Source of the DNA: Apoda limacodes
Taxonomy: Eukaryota; Arthropoda; Insecta; Lepidoptera; Limacodidae
Assembly: GCA_946406115.1 (NCBI GenBank)
Contig: OX291551.1
Span: 9,734,001-9,798,000 of the forward strand
Length of the DNA: 64,000 nt
Reading direction: 5' to 3'
In this document: one piece after another, positions 11,212 through 21,939 of the stretch
How positions within the stretch are numbered: the first letter of the stretch is position 1
Layout: every line of letters begins with the position of its first letter
Notes under the pieces: model-generated
The model's database searches: none
The model's input: the letters and a program-made list of their open reading frames with translations, nothing else
What the model was told of the DNA's origin: nothing
Program-made: the position numbers and the translations under genes

Positions 11212-12075
11212 TCAGCCACTGATTCTGCTATTTAGTGTCTTTAGGGCTGAAGATAAAAGTTTTTCTTCCGGTAGGTGTTGTAAAACTGCTGTAGAATTAC
11301 TCGTAGAACCAGTCATATTAAAACCTTCTTGCTTGTGTATATAAATAACGTCATGAACAAGTTCTATGGCATCGTGTTCTGTCGGAACGGATTGTATAAA
11401 ATCATCCATGTAGTGATGATGTATGATAGCGTCAACTGCTTGTGAATACGTATCTTCAAAACTTTCGGCATTTATTTTTTTCACAAACTGAGCAGAAGAT
11501 GGTGAGCAAACTACACCAAAATTCATGACATTCATCCTATATTCGTCGGTTCCCCAAAGGAAACGCTGCGCTTGCCGATCTTCTTCTTAAGTCAGAATTT
11601 GATGAAACATTTCTTGGATGTCTCCCGTGACGGCATAACGGTGACATCTAAAACTCAAAAGAATACCAGGCAGTGAGTTCAGAAAGTTTGGTCCCGGTAA
11701 AAGAAAATCATTCAAAGACTTCCCATTGCATTTGGCAGCAGCATTTAGTACAAACCTTAACTTATTTGGCTTGTTAAGATTAAACACGGCAAAATGTGGT
11801 AAGTACCAAGTCTTCTTACGTTTATTTTCAGCTTCAGTTGTCGTCAATTTGGATGCATAACCATTTTTTATATAGTCGTCAATCATCTAGTGGTATTGAC
11901 TGCCAAAATCCGGAAACTTGGATATTTTTTTTGTAGACTACGTAGACGAAGACGTGCTAGCTTATAGCTGTCAGGCAGTGTAGTCATTTTACTTCACGAT
12001 AGTAAGCCTGTCTCCCATCTACTAATCGCGTAGTGGCCTTTAAAATTTCCAAGGCAGCTAAATCCTCACGTGATC
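11212..12075 (-). pseudogene. BEL/Pao reverse transcriptase domain
   Basis: Minus-strand RT of the BEL/Pao type. Upstream motif LPDSYKLARLRLRSLQKKY (about 11975-11920) leads into [14 protein letters not shown] (11886-11845), [19 protein letters not shown] with the NAAAKCNG(K)SLNDFL segment, then [10 protein letters not shown] (first catalytic Asp), a frame change near 11590, MNVMNFGVVCSPSSAQFV (from 11535), and the YMDD catalytic box at 11401-11412 inside HHHYMDDFI. The part between gag and RT that should hold the aspartic protease is not found; the sequence passes from the zinc knuckle to the pre-RT segment within about 80 bp. Multiple frame breaks make it a pseudogene. Confidence 0.88.
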
Positions 12076-12083
12076 TCGAGCTG

Positions 12084-12538
12084 TCAATAATTTACCGTAA
12101 ATTTTGATCTTGTTTTACATAGTCGTAGCTGGTGGCTAGGCGACAGACAAAAGAAGCAAGGTTTCGATTCTGTTACGTACTTCCATCTGTCATCAACAGA
12201 AAGTCGTAAAAAATCTGGACATTTATGTAGTTCGTGACTGCCCTTACACATAAAACAATCTCTTGTCAGTTTGTTGTTCTTAGCCGTAGGCATAACAGAA
12301 AAATTTCGCTCACCTTTAAATATGGCTTCTTGTATGTTAAATGTGAACCAGTAGTAGGTCCGCGAGACGTGACGTTAGGAACAAATTCAATCGATTTAGC
12401 GGTCTCCATTAACCACTCTGCAACATGTTGTAATGACACTTGAGTCCATCCTCGGCGATATTTATCGATGCCCCATTGATATTTCAAAGTTGACGGCAAT
12501 TTAAACAAAACTTCTCGTATCAAAATAGGATTTTTCAA
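12084..12538 (-). pseudogene. BEL/Pao gag C-terminal part with zinc knuckles
   Basis: Two overlapping minus-strand frames. The upstream one (12538-12266) carries a gag-type segment (KNPILIREVLFKLPSTLKY). The downstream one (12293-12084) holds two Cys/His knuckles: CFMCKGSHELHKC and CFFCLSPSHQLRLC, the second a classic CX2CX4HX4C. Gag knuckles bind the element RNA in the particle. A frame change lies near 12270-12290. The N-terminal part of gag and any 5' LTR are not recognised upstream of 12545, and no matching LTR pair flanks 9362-12545. Confidence 0.78.
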
Positions 12539-12545
12539 AAAATCA

Positions 12546-13345
12546 AGGGTACGGTCCAGGAAACAACCAGAAAATACCGAGTATTAAGTTATATTAAGTT
12601 GGTTTTTGTTGTAGTTAAACATCTAAATTTGACAGTGGCAGTTAAAGTTTATTTACTTTCGTAAACTGTAGATTTCTGCTTGTTCTAAGGTTTTCTGGCA
12701 ATCAATTGTGATTTTTAAGTAAAGATGAATCAGTTTTACAACTAGTTTAACGAATATAAAACATAACAAAATTCATGTATTTATTTACGCCCTGATATCT
12801 GACAGTGACAAATAAAACAACAAAAAAAAAGAAAAACCATGCTATGAGCAGTGGTTTTTTGGATTCTGTTGATTTAAGTTGGATTATTTTAGATTCACGT
12901 CGTGGACCCGTGGTTGTGACGTCATATGGTCATATTTGGTCGTATATAGTCGTTGTTTATCGTACCTGGACCGCACTCCAATTTGTTCAGTCGAAATCAT
13001 GACAGCATCAATGTTTTGAATGTCAGACCACACCATACTTAAACTACGGATTTTTATATATTATATTATATTTATATATTATATTAGAAATAACCTAAGC
13101 AATTATTGTGTTTTTTGATTTGATTACTCGGATCTATAAGTTAGCTCATAAGAACGAGTCATATTAATATACCATCAAATTAAGATAATTTATCTAGAAA
13201 CCGAATATTCAAATACGAGTGCTTATAATATTTTTAGCAGGGGCATAGGTAGTTACATGAAAGAGAAGTCCACTTTTTTCATACCCCAGCAGGTGGATTG
13301 TTATTTGGTAGCAGAATACAAAAGTGTTTTTTCTCTAAATTTAAG
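12546..13345. other. Unassigned; weak inverted words at 12549 and 12964
   Basis: GTACGGTCCAGG at 12549 and CCTGGACCGC at 12965 are inverted with mismatch, which is too little to call an element. AT-rich otherwise; no LTR recognised. Confidence 0.35.
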
Positions 13346-13600
13346 TAAGCTAGCTTTTGCCCATGGCTCCGCCCACGCTAAATTCGGTTATCGGCATGGG
13401 ATTCTCACGGCAACTTCTTGATTTTGTTTTTAAGGTAAATCTCGGCTTCTAGGTGGCATATCGAGATAGAACATGTATCAGATTTTAACAGACCTCTCGC
13501 AATACAATTGTGAAAACCGCATTTAGTTTGGTGCAGTATGGATTATGTGTGAGGTGCGTGAAAACATACAGACAGGCAGACATACAAACAATAATTCTAA
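13346..13600 (+). repeat. Interspersed repeat family A, diverged copy
   Basis: It carries the family A head CTAGCTTTTGCCC..GGCTCCGCCC..CTAAATTCGGTTATCGGC, then the GGGATTCTCACGGCAAC segment, and ends near AGACAGGCAGACATACA. Better copies are at 28862-29190 and 36293-36510. The family is widespread in lepidopteran genomes and ends in the GACAGACAG-type simple repeat seen in RTE-linked repeats. Confidence 0.65.
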
Positions 13601-14099
13601 AGATAATTGTTTTTTTTAAAAAGCGTTATTTGCTCTTATAAAGACCACTCACAGATGACTTATATATAAATATATAATTTTTCTTAAATATCTTCTATGA
13701 CAGACATCGGCCAGTTTCAATTTTATTACTTATAGATATGTACTTATAAATTAACGGCCGATTCACTTGCCGATTTTAGACTTTTATGTAAAAAAATTGA
13801 AATTTTTGTAGCACAACAAATGCTGTTAACTTCTCGTGACTAAAACAAATTTTAAACATATGACACCAGAACCCTCAGTGCACGTACAGAATAACCACCT
13901 ACCTATTCCGTGAAAAATTACCAATATTAAATAGGTAAGTAATTATCTTAAGAACTTACTAATAAAGTGAACTACGAAGTAGGAAGATAGTAGTACCACA
14001 TAGTAGTAGTTTCTCATGCTACATACTGTACTACCCATACTAAAAAAATATTAATATGCCTAATTTTTCTTTACTAAAGCAAACTTAGGCAAAGAGGGG

Positions 14100-14479
14100 G
14101 CCTACTGCTGCATCTGCATCGTCCTCTTTGCTGCTGCAGACGCATCGCAACCCGCGAAAGTGAAATTCTGCAGGCACTTTCTCCCCACTGCCACTGCCGC
14201 GCGGCGTGTCTGGCCCGCCCCTCGTTGCACCTCCGCGGCCCGCCCGCGCCGCGCAAGGTCAGCCCCGCTCCGCTGCAAGCGAGCGCCCGAGCGGGCTGCG
14301 GCGCGGAGGCGGCGGCAACAGCGTCGCGCGGCGTCGCAGCGCGCTCTTGAAATTTCGCTTTCGTTCACTCGCGGTTATTAGTCGGCCGCGCGCGCTGTAG
14401 GGAGCATGTGTCTCGCGTGACGTATTCGTATTTTACGGCGGCAAATTCGATTTCATTTTGTAAACTCGCGTGCCGTGTC
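14100..14479 (+). promoter_or_regulatory. GC-rich CpG-dense promoter/5' UTR region of headcase
   Basis: Base composition switches abruptly at about 14095 from AT-rich to strongly GC-rich with many CG dinucleotides and GC-rich runs (14205-14345), and the island continues into exon 1. An in-frame TGA at 14348-14350 is the last upstream stop before the hdc start codon. No clear TATA box is seen; a CpG-rich TATA-less promoter is the simplest reading. The transcription start cannot be fixed from sequence. The frames on both strands here are composition artefacts. Confidence 0.6.
14406..14420 (+). promoter_or_regulatory. Four-codon upstream ORF in headcase 5' leader
   Basis: ATG at 14406 followed by three codons and TGA at 14418-14420, 60 bases before the main ATG and in a different frame. 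If the 5' UTR includes it, it could lower initiation at hdc. Context at the uATG is GAGC-ATG-T, weaker than at the main start. Confidence 0.5.
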
Positions 14480-15072
14480 ATGGCTCCTCGCCGGCAAGGG
14501 GCTACCGGTGAACGCGATGCCGAGGAGGTCCAAGGGTGCTGTGTTCCCGGCGAGTGCCTTCGCCCCCGGGAGCCGGTGCGCGTCGAGGACGCTGTTCGCG
14601 TGCTTTGCAATAATGACACGTGCTCGGCCGGCCGGTACATGCACAGAGACTGTTTTGATCAATGGGAAGCCGGAGTTCTAGCATATCTTAAGTCTTGCGG
14701 CAGGGCCCGTTCGTGGTCTGAGCGACAGCGACATCAGAATTTATGGACGAAGAAGGGTTACGATTTGGCATTTAAGGCTTGCAATTGTCGTTGCGGCCGA
14801 GGGCATTTGAAGAAGGATCTGGACTGGGCGCCGCTTGGGACCATCGCTCGCACCGATGAAGATAAGAAGCGACGTAGACGAACCAGATCAGGGCGCACCC
14901 CGGCGGCTGCCGCGGACGGCAGGACCAGAGCGTTCAGTCTTTCCAGCTCAGGGTCATGTTCACCTCCTTCTGCATCTTCCGAGCCGTCAACCAGCCCGAC
15001 GCACGGTCCAATACACTCAATGATTCCAGCTAAGCGAAATTCAAAGACAGAGATTATCTCTGACAGAATCAA
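14480..15072 (+). CDS. hdc: headcase (HECA family), first coding exon
   Basis: Encodes the N-terminal 197 residues plus two bases of Headcase, a cytoplasmic/nuclear growth regulator that in flies restrains adult progenitor proliferation, shapes tracheal branching and acts with Unkempt near TORC1. The start is the first in-frame ATG after the TGA at 14348, with G at -3 and +4; the GTG at 14408 that opens the frame is not a plausible eukaryotic start. Residues about 19-116 form the conserved headcase domain: CCVPGECLR, VLCNNDTC, YMHRDCFDQWE, GRARSWSERQR, NLWTKKGYDLAFKAC and CGRGHLKKDLDW. The Cys/His pattern (C43, C48, H55, C58, C101, C103, C105, H109) looks zinc-binding. A basic KKRRRRTRS patch near 132-140 and a Ser/Pro-rich tail follow. 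The donor is AA|GTGAGT at 15073, phase 2. Confidence 0.96.
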
Positions 15073-15078
15073 GTGAGT

Positions 15079-15740
15079 TATATTTTATATTTTTTTACTC
15101 TGCTCTGTTCAATACAAAATAATCTATACATATACATTTCGTAATAATCCTGGCTACAGTTTATATTAATATACATATATGTATTTTAACTCCGTGTGCT
15201 TTTAAGTCGTTTTTCCGCAGCACCCCGACCACTAGTTGGGATATTGTACTAATTCCTACAATATTCAAAAGATTTTGTTTGGACTTGAAGTTTTTTTCCT
15301 ATCTAGGAAAACATAGGTAGGTATTAAAATTAACCTATTACGTTCTGCCAAAACTACCTACTTAAATTCATGTAAGTAAAAGAAATCAGATCCTAGTTGT
15401 TTTGAACATTTAGGCACAAATAACACAAGTCAACACGAATTTGGTGCCTGAGTTCTGTGTATCCGATTTTGATTTCTTATACTTAATTTATAAAATAAAT
15501 AATATTTTTATCTCATAAAGTTTTCTCATTAAGAATGGTAACCTGTAAGCATTTGGCAAAATCGTGTATTTTATTCATCATCGTATAAAGTACAAAAGCA
15601 AACTTTTTTTATGATTGAGTTATTGGTTATTTTTTAATGTAAGAAAATCAGACAATAGTCATAAAATAACAAACACAAAACGCAGTTTTTTTGTTGACTT
15701 GTGTAGTATATAAGTTACTATGTTGATTCAGTTAACATTT
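15079..15740. other. hdc: Intronic, unassigned
   Basis: AT-rich sequence just inside the donor. No repeat or coding feature recognised. Confidence 0.5.
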
Positions 15741-15949
15741 AGGCTGAGTTGCACAAGCTAACTTTGAAGTTAAGCAGTCGCCAAAAGTGGGAGATGGTCA
15801 TTTCTTAGTTAACCAAGTTAACCAGCTAGTGGTTTCCTGAACTTTGACGAGACGGTCAAGATTAAAAATAGCTGACTATGCAAATTTTCATACTTTCTCA
15901 CATTTTTTACGGTTGGTGAACGTCAAAGTTAGTTGCTGCAACCCAGCCT
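15741..15949. mobile_element. MITE with ~30-bp inverted repeats
   Basis: The left end AGGCTGAGTTGCAC..AGCTAACTTTGA is the inverse of the right end TCAAAGTTAGTTGC..GCAACCCAGCCT with few mismatches. The GGCTGRGTTGCA terminus is a common MITE end in Lepidoptera. The target duplication is ambiguous because of flanking T runs (TTT or TTA). Confidence 0.75.
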
Positions 15950-16124
15950 TTTATACGTATAATTAGGTAAGTAGTTGTATCTCCTAAAGCTACCTACATT
16001 GGGCAATTTCCCATTTCCCCGGGGACTTCCAATTTTCAGCTATTCCATAAAAGAACCGTAATAATAGTTATACTAAAAACCTAAGTTTCTAAAAATTCTG
16101 AAAAAAACAAGGCCAAATTTCATG

Positions 16125-19113
16125 TAGGGTGAATGAGCCATATATCAGCCCCCAAACTTTTTTTTCAACTTTAAATGGTTACTACGTTCTCATAATAAAC
16201 AATAACCAAAGACTTTTACTCGTTACTTGTAGCTTGTAATGTTGAGATTGCATTATTATGCATAAAAATGACAAGATACTAGTAAAACTATTAAAAAAAC
16301 ATGATTTTGTGAATTTTGTAGTATTTTCCAAATATCAGCCGCCTTGGATGTAATAACAGCCTCATGCGTACCAAACATCAGCCTAGCATTTTTTCAGGGT
16401 TTTAGATGCTTATGCTTTATGATTTGATGGAAATATTTTTACCATTCATTTAGGCCATGTGATTCGTTGCTAGTGGCAAAGAAAATTCATACTACTACTA
16501 GCTTTCATCCGCTACTTCGCCTGCGTGGGATTCTTACGTTAACCTCTGATTTAACAGAGTTAAAAGTATTCTGTGTTAGTCTTTGTTCCTCCATCTACCC
16601 TCTACCGAAAATCAAGTAGACACTTGCATCGTCGACATATATAAAGCCTCCTAAGTTCAGATATATTGCATTACAAGCAGTGTTGCGGTGATAGGCTCAC
16701 CCCCTGTCATGTAAGACTTAAGTGGTTGGTGAAAAGAAAAAATCCCCTAAATAATGATATATATGAATATATGGGGATAAAAACAAAGATAAAAAACGAA
16801 AAGCATAGTCATTATATCAATAACTACAAGTCTCACTATACAAATAACTTAAACAAAATAATGGAAAAGACTTATGGTTGTGATTGTACTTCACAATTAA
16901 TTTGTTATTATTTTAGTTAATAAATGACGATATAGTCATATGAAAGCTAAGGAAGCTGTTTCTAAAGTAAACTTATACTAGATAAACATATCTTAATATG
17001 TTATAAATAATGTCAAGCACGAAGAAGTACAATCGCAAACAAAAATCGATAATTGAGAAAAAAAAAAAAAAGTGGTGGCTGATACTTGGAACAATTTCGA
17101 TTAGTTCCGGCACCAAATTTCAGCCACCCCGGCTGATATAGGGCACTCTATACAAACAAATGGACCAAACGTCAGCCATCTATTAAATTCTAAATCCAGG
17201 AGAAAATTTACTTAATTTTTTTAATTAACTGTACAAAATATTCATACTTGTTCCCTTAAATTATAAAGATATCCCTAAGCATCAAAGTAAGTGAAATATC
17301 GCTTATTAAGTGTCCAGAAAAATCACGCGTTTTTGTTAAAATTTGTGTGTATTGGGCAGAACAATCTGTTAAATAGAGATTAAAGGAACCCAAACGAAGG
17401 GATAGGAACGATAATTGGAAGATTACGTCGGAAATATATATTCTTTTTAAAAATAGACCATAGATGAAGATAGGGCACGTTACTTCTTATTTATCACAGA
17501 AAAAAGCTTGCCCGGCTGATATTTGGGGGGTGGCTGGTAATAGGAGCCCACCATTTGCTGAAAATCGGGTAGATTTTTCTAGTTTTCGGCAAAACTAGTT
17601 TTGAATGAAAAGTGCGTAAAAAAGCAAGGTCGAAAGTAGGTTAGTACGAGCCACAAAAGCATTTTTTTAGTATCTATAGCAAACATTAACAAGAATGAAT
17701 AGGTACGTCGTCAAAGTTGATCTAAGCGAAAAAAGTTACGTATGAGTCAGTACCTGCTCAAAATGTATTTTTGAAGACTTCCAACAACACTTCACGCAAC
17801 AATAGGTTAAGCAAAAAAAACCATCATAATTCTATATGTTTCCTACTATGTTTGCGGGCGGATCAGCCGCAATTTTCTTACAAAGCTGTATGCTGAACCC
17901 TTTTTGGTTCACATCACAATAGACACCTTGTTTTCCAAAGCGAAATTAAGGTTATATTCTTTAACAAGTAAGTTACTGTATTTGTTTTGAGATATATGTT
18001 AAAACATCGCTTAAAAAATCGGCCAAGTGCGGGTCACACTCGTGCCATTTCCGTACCATTATCTATAAAAATAGGCAAAAAAATCACGTTTGTTGTATGG
18101 GAGCTCCCCTTAAATCCTTTTTTTTTATTTTAAATTTAATTACTTATTATTTTTAAAGTGACTATATAACTTAATATTCTGTGAATATTTTAAGTGTCTA
18201 ACTGTTGCCGTTATCAATTTCGAACAAAATCAAGCAAAAAAATCACGTTTGTTTTATGGGAGCCCCCTTAAATATTTATTTTATTCTTTTTATTAGTATT
18301 TGTTGATATAGCGGTAACAGAAATACATTTGTGAAAATTTTAACTGTCACGGTGACCACTCTAGGAATATGTATTTGTGACCATAAATAGCTTGTAAAGT
18401 TTTCTAATTGCTTCCGGACAGTGAAAAAACAATGTAAAAAACACATTTATTGTTAATTTAATTTTTTTAAGGCGTTTGATTCCCGTTTATTGAATGACCA
18501 ACAAAATGTTAGTTTTACTTTTTTAATAGACTGTAAAAACCATGGCCGACATTCGGCTACACTAACAACCTAAGTCTGGCCACCTTCCACTTGTTTCGGT
18601 GAAATACAGGCTGTTTAAAATACATACTAAATAAGTCCTTTCATGTAACTGTGTACAACAGTGTGTTTGCTGTTTGCCAGATCAAAACGCTGGTTTAAGT
18701 TGGAAATTTAATGTTTTTGTTTTTATTTATTATTAATCAATTTCAGTTTCTTTTAAAAGTAATAACAAAAACAAGAATACCTATATAACCTAATATAATT
18801 TCTATTTTAATATGTATTATAAACAGTTAAAGAAATGCATGGTAAAGTTTTAAAACTAATAAATATGTCTATTAATATAATGCATTGTTTACGATTTAGA
18901 ACATCCTATACTGGCTGACATTAGGATAAAAGGCCGTAGTTAGGTAAAAGGTGGCCGATATTAGGGAAATTTGGCCTACTTATAACATAAAGTCTAAACG
19001 TTAAATAGCCTAACATTGCAAATGCATTGGTAAATTAGTTCATGATTCAGGGGTAGTAAACACTAAAAGTTGCATTTTACGTTAAGGGGCCGACATTTTA
19101 GTGTTTTACCCTA
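16125..19113. mobile_element. Putative 3-kb DNA transposon with mirrored subterminal motif array
   Basis: The left terminus TAGGGTGAATGAG..ATATCAGCCCC and the right terminus GGGGCCGACATTTTAG..TTTACCCTA are inverted versions of each other at both the tip (TAGGGTRAA) and the inner block (AT-R-TC-R-GCCCC). TA occurs at both edges. Inside, a 9-bp motif GGCYGAYAT or its complement recurs at 16142, 16332, 16375, 17078, 17131, 17169, 17514, 18544, 18913, 18953 and 19088, with a near match at 17862. Copies in the left part run in one orientation and those in the right part in the other. No transposase is recognised, so it would be non-autonomous. Part of family B sits inside at 18018-18300. The boundaries are my inference. 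Confidence 0.55.
18018..18300 (+). repeat. Interspersed repeat family B head with internal 159-bp duplication
   Basis: It starts ATCGGCCAAGTGCGGGTCAC and CCGTACCATT, the terminal motif of family B, then shows GCAAAAAAATCACGTTTGTT with TATGGGAGC at 18075 and again at 18234. This is a tandem duplication of about 159 bp. Other family B ends lie at 19405-19430, 58108-58142 and 60300-60345. Confidence 0.65.
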
Positions 19114-21540
19114 TATTTTTGCCACAGAAAACTGAATTCTATTTAAGATTAACATTGTCGATTTCAGCTAAAGGCCCAAAAAGCAATGCGCGCTGGTCTT
19201 AAGGCTGTAAAGACTTTGAAGATGTCGAAAGAATTCCGCTTGTAAGAAGATTTTCTGAGTTGTTATAAGGTGTCAATTAGCCAGTTGTTAGGGATGTGTA
19301 CCTACCTACTTTAAACTTTTTTTAACCGTGATCTCTTAAGAATCTAAAAAGTATTTCGGATATTCAAAATATTTTTTACTTTCGAAACCCTAACTTAAAG
19401 GCGCGTCCTACACGCACTTGGCCGGTTTTTACGCCTTTATTTTCTTATAAAGGTAATTGTCTTAAAAAAATACGGATAAAGTGATTTTTTTTGTAAAATA
19501 TAGGGTACCTAATAAACTATTTATGTATCTTGTACCTACCTACCTGCTTATATACCTAGTCCGTGCCTTCCTACCTTTAATTTTCTTATGGTTAACAAAT
19601 AATAAATGTAAGTACCTACCTCCCTATTTTCCGTACCGGTTTGGGTCTAGGGAGTGCCAATCTAAAGAACCGTATTTTTCGGGTCCGATAGCAACCTTGA
19701 AGACGGTTCTTTCAGTTCTGCGGATCTCTATCACTCGATTTTTCGTGATTTATGAGATATTAGGTTGAAAAAAATTTAAAACAGCTAGGTATTTTTTATT
19801 TGAAAAACTAAGTTAAAACACAATATCTTGCTTACGTTTCCTTTGATAGGTTCAAAAAGATAGGGTTTTTCTTATTTCTGTACTAATGCGAAGCGTAGCA
19901 TTAATTAAAAAGTTTACAATATATTTGTAGGGTAAATTGGGAGGTTTTCAGACAATTTGTGGTGCCAACAACTTAAAAAAATTGATTTCTCAGACTGTAA
20001 AGCCAGCAAAAGCTATAATTATGTAATGCCCAAATGAAACTGTTTTCTTCAAAAATATTTTTTTCACAAGAATATTACCACAAAAAGTCAAAATCATTGT
20101 TTAGAATTACACATTTTGTGGTTTGGCCATAAAACTTGCTTTTCGCCGGTTTTCTAATTCAGTTTTCAAGAAGTTTTCAGGTCGTCAAGAACTTTGTCAT
20201 CGCTCTATAAGAATTTTATGATTTAGGCCGAAAAGATGCCGTTTGGATTTTTAAAAGATGTCGAAAAATTGCTATAAAAACAGAAATATTTTGGACTTAC
20301 AACTTTCGAGAATTAGAATGCCCCCAAAAAAGAAGTGACAAAAAAGGCCTGATTGTACCTATAAGGTTTTTATTTGCCAAGAATTTTCTCTTTTAACCAT
20401 TTAATTAAAATTTCGAGCAGTCGAAGTCGAGAACCAATAAAATAAAATAGAAATTACTCTTCGGTCAACAGTCACTTCTCGTCAACCGAAAAAGCACAAA
20501 CTTGTAAGTAATTGCAATTTTAAATAATAATTATTTTTATTCTACAAGTAAGTGTCCGATAAATGAAAAGATGAAAGAGGCTGGTGATACAATACGAATA
20601 AAGAGATGGTGATGGATTTTGATATCACTATATTATAGGTAGCTGGAATTAGCATTTTGTTAATTTTGCGGCCATGTTACTGTACAAAAACAAGAGATTT
20701 ATACATACAAAACAAAACATATGATACAAATTACAGTTTCTTTTAAAGCTATTGACATCGTTGTATCACAAACGTAATAAGTTATTTAAAATTATTCAGA
20801 AACAGGTTTCTAGCTCACTATTTTTTACCTAACTTACTTTCATTTCGGGATGCTTCTTACTGCAATTGATAAAAAAAAAACGTAGTAACATAGAGAAAGA
20901 GGAGTTTGTATTGATAGATAGGACTTTTTAATGGCATTAATGGCGTTTTTAGAAATAACAACCAAAAAAGTGACCGACAATAGATGGTAAACCGGCTTAG
21001 TAACCCTAGGTAGGTGTGTGGTGCAGACCCGGATCTACGAGTTTTTTTTTTTCGCACCGAGGCAGAAGAAATTGGTGCACCTATTTTGATATTTAAGTAG
21101 GTAGGTACTCAAAAACTATTAGATTTAAAAAGCCAATCTATTTCTGAGAAATATAGATATTTCTTCTTTTTTATGTCATGTAACAGAATAGATTATTTTT
21201 ATATTTTACGGAACCGTTTTTGTTTTTAAACGAGGAATAGCCGGTTACATGCCCTATTTTGGCAAAATGCGATCAGAATGACTCTTTTTGTTTTCAACAA
21301 TTCCAACCCAACTGGCGCGATGTTGTACAAAACAGTTAGAAGTTTATTTCGCGAGAATGGCACTGTCCAAATTGGTGTAGCCCTAAAAATGCAATTTCGT
21401 CGATGCGATGCATTAACTGCGCGTCGTTGCACAGCTGGTTTCCGCTTTAAAAGTGCGTTTTCCCGAAATTGCTGCAGCTGCCCCTTGCCTGAATTGTTAT
21501 GGTGTACCTATAGGTTGGTACATACGTTAAGTTATTATAC
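19114..21540. other. hdc: Intronic, mostly unassigned
   Basis: Contains a family B terminus (GCACTTGGCCGGTTTT, about 19413-19428) and runs of TAGGTA-type simple sequence (19520-19620). The ORF at 19481-19768 starts at a non-ATG codon and has simple-sequence composition. No gene supported. Confidence 0.45.
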
Positions 21541-21548
21541 TGCGCGTC

Positions 21549-21931
21549 TAGGGTTACCAGGTCTTAAAACTGAAAAGCCAGACATACCAATCAGTTTAGC
21601 CGGACATTTAGGTAAAAAGGCCGGACATCTTTAATTTTTTAGTCTTAGTGTAACACGACAATTTTCTTTTTAAAGTAATACAAGGTTTTTAATTATTATT
21701 TAGCATACAATCTTAAATTCTAATGAAACAACAATAAAATTTAATAAATCAGTCTTGTTTTTATCATTATATAATCATTCAATGTTTAGGCGTGCGGAGC
21801 GGAAACCAATACATGACAAATATAAAAAAAGATTAATTTATTAATTTAATCCTAACAAAAGCCTGACAGGCCGGAAACGCACCCAAAAAGCCTGACTATG
21901 TCCGGCTTTATCAGGACGCCTGGCAACCCTA
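21549..21931. mobile_element. hAT-type MITE with perfect 8-bp target duplication
   Basis: Ends TAGGGTTACCAGG and CCTGGCAACCCTA form terminal inverted repeats. The flanks TGCGCGTC at 21541-21548 and 21932-21939 are identical, an 8-bp duplication diagnostic of the hAT superfamily. Internal CCGGACAT/ATGTCCGG words repeat near both ends. No transposase. It shares its termini with the elements at 40326-42703 and 52890-53471. Confidence 0.9.
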
Positions 21932-21939
21932 TGCGCGTC

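Noticed and set aside
12548..12980. Possible MITE with GGTCCAGG ends
   Set aside because: Only about 12 bases are inverted, with mismatches, and no target duplication is seen.
14408..14479. Longer headcase N-terminus starting at 14408
   Set aside because: The codon at 14408 is GTG and no in-frame ATG lies between the TGA at 14348 and the ATG at 14480, so the extension is untranslated leader.
14074..14684. Several Arg/Ala-rich frames on both strands over the GC-rich island
   Set aside because: They arise from GC composition and overlap the true hdc exon in other frames; none has motifs.
19168..19245. Lys-rich 25-codon exon-like stretch after a TTTCAG at 19162-19167, as an alternative hdc exon
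   Set aside because: Joined to exon 1 in phase it gives an immediate stop (AAC TAA), and no other support exists.
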